From: Pegoplata infirma
Lineage: Eukaryota; Arthropoda; Insecta; Diptera; Anthomyiidae
Assembly: GCA_963921195.1 (NCBI GenBank)
Contig: OY992537.1
Coordinates: forward strand, 31,541,911 to 31,605,910
Direction: 5' to 3'
Length of the DNA stretch: 64,000 nucleotides
Position 1 is the stretch's first letter. Every line of letters begins with the position of its first letter. A program made the position numbers and the translations under genes. The notes beneath the pieces were generated by a model. It had not been told where the DNA came from and ran no database searches. It saw only the letters and a list, made by a program, of their open reading frames with translations. Below are positions 56,376 through 64,000 of this stretch, one piece after another.

Positions 56376-57454
56376 AAAATTATTTTTTTTTATCATTTCA
56401 TCATCATGTCATTTTTTTAGACCAAAAAGTCAAAATTTTCCCAAAATTTGGGCACAGTATTGTAGGGATCTACTAAAAAAAATGCATTTATGCAAAAAAA
56501 AAAACGTGTTTGCGAAAAAGTTGTCTTTTCGTCCTTATTCGCATGAACTGTTCAATTGTTAAATATATAAAAAATCAACCCTTAGAATAATTTGTGTTAT
56601 ATTGTATATTTTAAAATAAATAATATATTAATGAGATATAACAACTAACTGTATAACACTTTAAATTCAATTTATTTACATTTTTATAAATATAAGCACA
56701 CAAATATATAAATAAATTTATTTCATACTTTTTCTAAAAAAAAAATTTAAAAATTTTTCAAAATAAATAATAGTAATAAAATTTAAAAAGCCACCCAGCA
56801 AAAATAATTTGTTTAATATGTATTTTTAGGAGTAGAAAATAATGCATTTTCATGACTTAAGGTGTTTTATAGTTCTAATGACCTCCACTTAGAAGTGGTT
56901 CCCTATTCTTATGCTGGGTAAAAAATGTTAGTCTAGTTCGTGCTCACCAACAGCTAAAAAATGTAATATAATTTTAAGGTGATAGATATTTTTTTTGTCA
57001 CACATATTTAGGTTAGAAAAAAAAGGAAACTTTAGCGTGGCTCTGAAGTAGCCAATAATACTGTTGAAATCTATATTTTCCAAATCAGTGAACAATTTAA
57101 TTTGTTTTTATACAATATTTCGTTATTATTTTTTTTTTTGCTATAATTCACTTTTTTTTCTTTTGAATTTTCTTCATGTATTTTTCATTTGTGCAAACGT
57201 ATGTAAGTTTTCAATGAATTCCATAACGCAGTTATAACTTCAAAAGAAGAAGATATGAAAACATCTTAGTTGTATAAGAATGTAAGTATATATTTCTTAT
57301 AATCATATATATAATCGATTTATTTAAAGAATTCTGCTAGTGTATGGTTAAAGTTTTCTTTTTTTTTACCATTACCAAATGAGATATTCATTGACAGAAA
57401 TGGGGAAGTATCTATATGTAAAATATTAAAAATTCTAGGTACCTCAATAACAAC
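56376..57454. other. AT-rich spacer with a small CCCAGCA MITE
   Basis: 56794-56918 starts CCCAGCAAAAATAA and ends TTATGCTGGG, a 125-bp miniature sharing ends with the 750-bp CCCAGCA family. The rest is featureless. Confidence 0.45.
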
Positions 57455-57537
57455 TCAAAAAAACGGGGTTTCAATTTTTCAACTTCTCCAAAATAAAGTA
57501 TTTAGAGTTATGACGTTATACAAGTAAATGAGCGATA
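57455..57537. mobile_element. End fragment of the TCGSTCATTT MITE
   Basis: 'gagttatgacgttatacaag' and 'taaatgagcga' match the right end of 31001-31270. Confidence 0.6.
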
Positions 57538-58162
57538 TGCACTATTAGGCGTGGGATAGTTCATTAGTTTTCGATTTCGATCCGCTACACCATCTTAGTT
57601 TGTTACGTTCGAAAAAGAAAGCATGATTCAAAAAATGTGGTGGTCCCATATGGCCCCTCATCAGGGTTAAAGTTGGGCGTAAAGAGGTAAAAAATCCTCA
57701 AAAAGCCCAACAACTACCCTATTAACGCTCCTGGAGGGGTGCAATGTGATACCGACTAATATTAATATTATGCTCCCAACATTTTTCCTGAACATACCGA
57801 CACAGAAAAAAATTCTCGATGGAAAAAAACAATTAAATATTTGCTCAGCTTAAAATTTGACATTCAATTAAATTTTACTTGAATCAATTAACCATTTACT
57901 CAAATCTGAAAAATTCACAGTATGACATTTAAAAATAAAAAAAAATATCAAAGTAGGCTTTGCGATGAACGTTGAGTTTTTTGTTTTAGTTTTCATTAGT
58001 CGCCAAACAGAAAAGTACGTGCACGAACACAAGACGTAGAAAAGAAAAATAATATAAAACACAAAAAAAACAATTTAAAAAAATATTGACAAAAAACACT
58101 GAAATTGTATAATATTGATTAACCATTCACTCAAATCAATCATTGGTTTAATCAAAAATGCC
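57538..58162. other. Spacer with one foldback relic
   Basis: 57725-57790 ('ggaggggtgcaatgtgatacc', 'caacatttttcctgaacatacc'; given in part) is a relic of the ATGGGGCATTCC family. 57787-58150 has 'caattaaccatttactcaaatc' repeated in similar form, possibly a MITE of the CACAGAAAA type, ends unclear. Confidence 0.4.
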
Positions 58163-59940
58163 TGCGAATTTTGTACCCTTGCTCAAAACATTAAATCATG
58201 ATAATGTTTTGCGGAAGATTTGGGTGTACTTGCCAAAGCAAAGTTTTTTTAGAAAAAATAATGTTATATTACTTTGCTATTCCATGCAAAACGAATTGAA
58301 ATATCAGTCGAGGACCCCATTAAAAAACCAAAAGAGCTGTACATTTCGTATGTGAGTGCAAAAATAAGTGCAAAAAAGGTTTTTTTACATTTTGGAGAAT
58401 ATAAAAGATTCGGCACCAAAGAATATAACACTCTCACTTGTTTTATGTACATTTGATAAACAAATGGAAAAATTTTTATTCGAAAAGCTTAGACTTGGTA
58501 AAAAAGTAGTTTTGGTAAAAAAAAATTATTTTTTTTTACGAAAAACAAAATTAACATAAAAAAGTAAAAAAGTTAAATTCGGCCTTGCCGAATGTAGTGA
58601 TACCCACCACAATTTCAAAAAGATTATTGCAAAAAACTTTATTTAAAAGTAAATTACTTACTAAAAAAATTTGAAAATTTCCGCAAAACAAAAATTTTGG
58701 TAAAAAAAAAAATTAGGATTTTTCTCTTTTTTTATCAAAAAATATGTTCGTGCTTGTTTAAATACCATTTGGGTTCAATTATGTTCACATATGTCAACCA
58801 GAAGCCGAATTAAAGCATATTTTTTTAGGTTATGTTGAATGTACTGAAATTTTCGTTCATAACTTTTGAACCGCTGAACCGATATCGCTCAAATGCAACA
58901 CCAAACTTCTCGGGAGAACTTCCAATAAATATGTTAAGTTTCAGTCATCTCTGTGCAATATTTTGTCCGTGACAGCATTTTCCACAGACAGACAGACAGA
59001 CGGACATCGCTAGAATGTCTTAAAATCGATCGGGCATCATGAATATATACACTTTATGGGGTCCTAGACCTATATTTCAATGAGTTACAAACGGAATGAC
59101 AAACTTATATATACCCTCTATCACTTAGTAGAGGGTATAAAAAAAATAATGAACCCAAAGTAATTTGTGAAAAAAAAAAATATGAAAAAAAGTTTTTGAT
59201 GAATTTTTTTGATGAAAAGAAAATTTTTTTGATGTAAAAAAAATTGATGAAAAAAAAAAATTTGATGAAAAAAAAAAATTCTTTTGTTGAGAAAAAAATT
59301 GATAATAAAAAATTTGATAAAAAAAATGATGAAAAACAATATGATAAAAAAATTTATGAAAAAAATTTATGAAAAAAAATTTGATGAAAAAAAAAAATTA
59401 ATGAAAAAAAAGAAATTTGATGAAAAACAAAAAAAAATATGAAAAAAAAGTATTGATGAAAAAAAAAAAAAAAAATATGAAAAAAAAAATTATTGAAAAA
59501 AAAAAAAAAATTGTGAAAAAAATTTAATAAAAAAGAAAAAATTTGATAAAAAAAAATGATAAAAAAAGTTTCATGAAAAACAAAAAATTATGAAAAAAAA
59601 AATTTGATGAAAAAAAAGTTTGATGAAAAAAAAAATTAATGAAAAAAAAATTTAATGGAAAAAAAAAATTGATGAAAAAAAAAATTTTGTTTTTGTTTAA
59701 AAATAATTATGTTACTTTTTATTCACCAGCTGATGAAAAACGGTTTTATTCACCACGAGGAGAATTATTGTCCAAATTACAAACCCAAGTTATTAAAATT
59801 TTTGGTTTTAAGAAAATGAAAATAATAATTCTTGTTTTCTTTTTCGTTAATTGTTAGCTTATATAGTCAAACTGAGGTGGCGTCCTGCAACTTTTTTAAA
59901 ATTAGACACCAGCCTGAAAACATTATCATGTTAATATTAA
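58163..59940 (+). repeat. Array-bearing repeat family, longest copy, split by a HINE
   Basis: 58163-58560 carries 'gcgaattttgtacccttgc', 'aatcatgataatgttttgcg', 'gtcgaggaccccatt', 'gattcggcaccaaag'. After the HINE, 59150-59695 is an A-run/TTTGATGAA array. 59700-59940 has 'ttcaccagctgatgaa', 'ttcaccacgaggagaatta', 'tatatagtcaaactgagg', 'acaccagcctgaaaacatta'. This order defines the family. Confidence 0.7.
58562..59142 (-). mobile_element. HINE, minus orientation, complete
   Basis: 3' end 'aaattcggccttgccgaatg' hairpin at 58577-58596, 'aatgcaacaccaaactt', microsatellite 58986-59006, 'gatcgggcatcatgaatata', 'tatggggtcctagacc', and start block 'ataccctctatcacttagta' to 59142. The start block is of the 6011-7024 subtype. 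Confidence 0.75.
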
Positions 59941-59954
59941 AAAAAAAAAAAATT

Positions 59955-60125
59955 CCTACAGTTCTAACTCACCCGTAGTGGAGTCAAATGTATGACCGAC
60001 CTCTATTATTTTTTCTATCAAAAAATTTTGTTCGAACATTCCTACCTATTCCTATATTTAACTCTTAAAGTGGTCCCCATACATTTTTTTGCTATAAATT
60101 TGTTTTATTAAACCAGCTCCTACAT
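59955..60125. repeat. Relic of the ATGGGGCATTCC foldback
   Basis: 'acagttctaactcacccgtag', 'atgtatgaccgacctc', 'ttaactcttaaagtggtccc' parallel the arm sequence of 17360-19314. Confidence 0.55.
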
Positions 60126-60452
60126 TTTCAGTTGTCGATACAATTATTAAATATTTTTAAAATTTGTCAATTAAAGCAAATGATTATTGGTCAAGAGGGC
60201 AAATTTAGACTTAAAGAAACAGTTTTATTGACTAAATATTTTTCAAAAACTTTATTATATTTTAGTTTATTTAAGGTGACCAACTTATTAGTTGCTAATA
60301 CATCAATTCGGTCACGATTGCTATTTATCTTTTACTCTTGTTAGTTCTTTGGTATGATGATAAAAACTTTACAATAACAACTAAAAATTTGTCAGATTTA
60401 TCAAAATTCGGTTTTTATAATGGAATTCCAACTAAACATTTCTCTGTGTGTA
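60126..60452. other. Spacer with a MITE end
   Basis: Ends 'ccaactaaacatttctctgtg' (near 60428-60448), like the right end of the CACAGAAAA MITEs; the left end is unclear. Confidence 0.4.
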
Positions 60453-61493
60453 TATAAGTTAACAATTAACGAAAAATAAAACTAAAATTACTATTTTCAT
60501 TTTCTTAAAACCAAAAATTTTAAAAAATGGGTTTGTAACTTGGATAATAATTCACCTCGTGGTGAATAATCCTGTTTTTCACCAGCTAGTGAATTAAAAG
60601 TAACAAAATTATATTTCAACAAAAAAAAATTTTTTCATCCAATTTTTTTTTTCATCAAATTTTTTTTTTTCATCAAATTTTTTTTTTTCACCAAATTTTT
60701 TTTTTCATCAACATTTTTTTTTCCATCAATTTTTTTTCCAAAAAAAATTTTTTTTTCATCAAACTTTTTTTTTCATCAATTTTTTTTTTTTCATAAATTT
60801 TTTTTTTCATCATTTTTTTTTTTTATTTTTTTTTATCAAATTTTTTTTTTCATCAAATTTTTTTTTTCATCAATTTTTTTTTTTTCATCAATTTTTTTTT
60901 TCATTAATTTTTTTCATCATTTTTTTTTTTTTTTTCATCAAAATTTTTTTATTTTTTCATAAAATTTTTTTTTCGTTAATTTTTTTTCATAAATTTTTTT
61001 TTTCATCAAATTTTTTTTTTATCAAAATTTTTTTTATAAATATTTTTTATCATATTTTTTTTCATCAAATTTTTTATTATCAATTTTTTTCTCACCAAAT
61101 TTTTTTTTTTTATTATTTTTTTTCATATTTTTTTTCTTCAATTTTTTTTACATCAAAAAATTTCATCAAAAACTTTTTTCCATCAAAACGTTTTTTTCAC
61201 CTAAAATTTTGGGTTCATTAAATTTTTTTTAACATAATTTTGTTTTTTGTGAAAAAAATATATATTTTTTTTACCAAACCTACTTTTTCACCAAGTCTAA
61301 GCTTTTCGCATAAAAACTTTCCATTTGTTAATCAAATGTACATAAAACAAGTGAGAGACTCTCACTGAGAGTGTTATATTCTTTGGTGCCGAATCTTTTA
61401 TACTCCCCAAAATGTAAAAACACTTTTTTGCACTTATTTTTGCACTCACTTACGAAATGTACCGCTCTTTTGGTTTTTTAATGGGGTCCTCTA

Positions 61494-62618
61494 CAGGGCT
61501 GCCATATTTGCCGATTTATCGGCATTTTGCCGATTTTTTGCCTCCAAAATATCAAAGTGCCGATTTGCCGATTTTTGCTCAAAAAATGCCGATATTTTGA
61601 TCAGCTCTAAAAACAATGTCACTTTTTATACCCACCCCTTAGTTGATAAGAACATTTATGTATATAGGTTTGTCATTCCATTTGTATTGCCAGGAAATAT
61701 CGTTATAGGACCCCACAAGTGAACATACTCATAGCCCTCCATCGATTTTAAGTTAATCTAACAATGTCCGTCCGTCTGTGTGTAGAAATCAAAGCATGTT
61801 CATTAGAGTGGAGCGTTTTTTTTTTAATTTACTTATCACAGGGGTCAGAACAGTTGTTTTTCAGGGTCAATATCAACACAAACAGATATTGAACCTGTTA
61901 GGAAATGTATTTGGTTTTTTTACCTAAAATCGGAAAGCTCTGCAAAAAGAGAAAAAAAAAAATATTTTTAAAATTTTTTTTTGCTGGAATTATTTGTTAG
62001 TTCTTGACAAAAAAATCTGACAAATTCCGAAACACACGTCGATTAAGGGCGGATTACTCAATGAAAAGTTAGCTGCTAACTGCCGATTTAACGGAGCCTT
62101 TTGTCAAAATTTGTATGAAAAAGTTAAATTTAAGGGAGAGTTATTTTATAATGGAGCATTGAGTAATCCAGCCTAAGTGTTGCAAATATCACCAACATAA
62201 ATAAATTTAAACAGAAAAATAATTTTCTTGAAAATTATTTTAGAGAATATCATGGATTTAATTAGTAAAGGAAATAATGACCTCGAGCTACTCAAAATAT
62301 AATACCTACTCAAAATATAATATTTTCAAAGTCGAATAAAACCATTTTTACTTTTTAATAAAAATTATTCAGAATTTTTAGTTTTTGCGTTATATTAGTG
62401 CAGAATTGATGAGTAAGCGTATTAATTATCGTTTGCCTTTAATGCTAAATTGTTCTATTTTGCTATTTTTTGTCAATAAAAATATGTTTTATTGTATTTA
62501 AAATGGTTATTTTTAATTTGCCGATTTTTTGCCGATTTTTTAAATTGAAGTGCCGATAATGCCGATTTTTTTTTTTGAAAATATGCCGATTTTTCATCAA
62601 AATCATCTGGCACCCCTG
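61494..62618. mobile_element. hAT-type element with TTGCCGATTTTT repeats
   Basis: Ends CAGGGCTGCCA and the complement of CAGGGGTGCCA, with a perfect 8-bp duplication GTCCTCTA (61486-61493, 62619-62626). The empty site is visible in sister copies ('ggggtcctcgactgat'). Both ends carry many 'tgccgatttttt' repeats. Inside are a HINE fragment (about 61629-61800) and a PIF-type MITE. No transposase is recognised. Confidence 0.9.
62047..62173. mobile_element. 127-bp PIF/Harbinger-type MITE
   Basis: Left end GGGCGGATTACTCAATG, right end complement of GGCTGGATTACTCAATG, flanked by TAA on both sides (62044-62046, 62174-62176). A 3-bp TAA/TTA duplication with GG-starting ends is the PIF/Harbinger pattern. 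Confidence 0.7.
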
Positions 62619-62875
62619 GTCCTCTACTGATATTTCAATTCGTTTTGCATGGAATAGCAAAGTAAAATAACATTATTTTTTCTAAAAAAAACTTTGCTTT
62701 GGCAAGTACACCCAAATCTTCCGCAAAACATTATCATGATTAAATGTTTTGGGCAAGAGTAATAAATTCGCAGACATTTTTTCAGTTAGAAAGTGGTAAA
62801 AAATTGTTAACATGAGAGTGTTTTTAGGCTGGGGTTTAATTTTAAAATTGATGCAGGGCGACACCTCAGTTTGCA

Positions 62876-64000
62876 TATGGGTCATTCCAGGCCAAATCAC
62901 TCACTTTTAGACCGTACCCCTTCAATAAAGTTTTATGGATATGTTTTAGTAAATTGCACTCAAATTTTCTGCCTTTTATACAAAGTTGGTGTTGAATAAT
63001 CAATTTTTCAAATTGGCAATTTTTTCAAAAAAATAAAAAAACTTAAATTTTCAATTAAATTTGACTAGTAAAATAAATAGATATACAAAAAAATGGTGGT
63101 CAAAAGAATTGGAGGTCAAAAAATTCGGATTTCTTCGACTGCATTTGAAAAATTTTGATTTTTGTTTGGGTCATTGGAAAAATTATTCAATAAATAAATA
63201 TTAACTATTGGACTATTTCTAAAATTGTTCATGTTTGAGCTTGAATAAAATCGACCTAGAAATATTTTTAAGAAATTTTCTAAAAAAGCTCTTTCAATAA
63301 TTTCAATTTCTATTTCGACCCTCGTAGCACATTTAATATTTAGACAATCTGAACGCCATTAAGCTTTAATTAAAACTTGGTTAATTACATACACAGGACT
63401 TTTTACAAAAATACTTATTTGATAAAAATTGGGTATATTTTGGTTAACTTTGTCTTGAATAGATTGCACTGAAAAAAAAACATAACTAAAATTAAGGAAA
63501 ACATGTCTTTGAAAATTTATCATGAATTTTCCTAAAATTTAGTTAAATTTAACTTAAAAATGAGAAATTTTCTTAACTATGAGGAAAAAATTTTAGTTAT
63601 TTTAGTAAGTTCATAGTTTTCTTTAAATGGATTTTTTTAATATTAGGAAAAAAATTCTTACTGCCAAAGAAATTTTCCACAAATCTAAGAATCGTATCTT
63701 TATTTTTAAGACATATTTCTTAAAAAACAATTTAGTTCAAGTTTAGTTAAAATTTACTAAAAAAAAACATCATCGTATTTCTCTTCTTTGAATTGAGGAA
63801 GTGTACTTCTTAGAATTTAGTTAATGACTTCTGAGAATTTAGTAAATAAGTAACATCTTAGAATTTAGTTAAAAATTCAAAATGGCGATATCTCGAAAAC
63901 TAAGCGAGATAGAGCGAAACGGATGAAATTTTCAAAAGAAAGACTACAAAATACGGAATAGCCTAGCTCTGCATATCTGTCGGGGTCTCAAGACCCTAGT
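62876..64000. other. Start of an ATGGGTCATTCCA repeat, then unclassified AT-rich DNA
   Basis: ATGGGTCATTCCAGGCCAAAT at 62877 resembles the ATGGGGCATTCCATGTGAAAT end of the 1.95-kb foldback, so a related element may begin here, but no right end is inside the window. 63477 starts CACTGAAAAAAAAAC, a possible left end. 63888-63925 ('aagcgagatagagcgaaacg') is the inverse of 1106-1135. Confidence 0.4.

Larger units (their letters stand above)
60453..62770 (-). repeat. Array-bearing repeat family, minus copy split by a hAT
   Basis: 60453-60605 marker blocks, 60606-61170 a TTTTTCATCAAA array, then 'tcacctaaaattttgggttc', 'ttcaccaagtctaagc', HINE-like end, 'cactcacttacgaaatgtac', 'atggggtcctcta', interrupted by the hAT, and resuming 62619-62770 'gtcctctactgatatttcaattcg', 'atcttccgcaaaacattatc', 'ttttgggcaagagta'. 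Confidence 0.7.

Overview
The window looks like gene-poor, strongly AT-rich nuclear DNA of a dipteran fly, most likely a calyptrate. This rests on repeated HINE elements (DINE-1/mini-me type, Helentron-associated) with the GGGGTATA start, the 'accccataaagtata' block, the (GTCC/GTCT)n microsatellite and the 'TTCGGC-aca-GCCGAA ... CTTGTTTT' 3' end. No host protein-coding gene, functional tRNA, rRNA or CRISPR array was found. The only long credible reading frame is ORF1 of a non-LTR retrotransposon (36733-37734, minus). Almost all other structure is nested transposon sequence. Species is not assigned.

Layout. 1-2.3 kb: HINE fragments and a 715-bp inverted-repeat element with a central tRNA-like sequence. 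2.7-8.9 kb: a decayed satellite with a roughly 300-bp three-part higher-order unit, split by HINEs, a hAT-type element and a MITE. 9.7-15.6 kb: a hAT element carrying two divergent mariner-type transposase remnants, then a HINE holding a four-level nest. 16.5-19.3 kb: a second copy of the 715-bp element and a 1.95-kb near-perfect palindrome. 20.2-26.5 kb: two copies of a CACTCAAAA-ended element, also with a central tRNA-like sequence. 26.6-29.4 kb: another four-level nest around a 2.07-kb hAT palindrome with a piggyBac-type MITE at its centre. 30.9-36.3 kb: tandem HINEs and relics. 36.6-37.9 kb: the ORF1-only retrotransposon. 39-48 kb: HINEs, foldbacks and a hAT with a broken transposase. 48.7-57 kb: MITEs, a 160-bp tandem array, a tRNA-derived SINE-like insert. 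58-64 kb: poly(A/T)-ATCA arrays and a seventh hAT.

How the parts relate. Seven elements have hAT-like ends and perfect 8-bp target duplications. Several other families (ends CACTC, CACTG or CCCAG) have 2-bp duplications that are not always TA; for three insertions the empty site can be rebuilt from related repeats in the same window. The most unusual observation is that two unrelated inverted-repeat families, both about 720-815 bp and each present twice, carry a tRNA-like block (A-box and B-box spacing) almost exactly at the element midpoint.

Limits: all boundaries were read by eye, family names rest on end sequence and duplication length, and no database search was possible.
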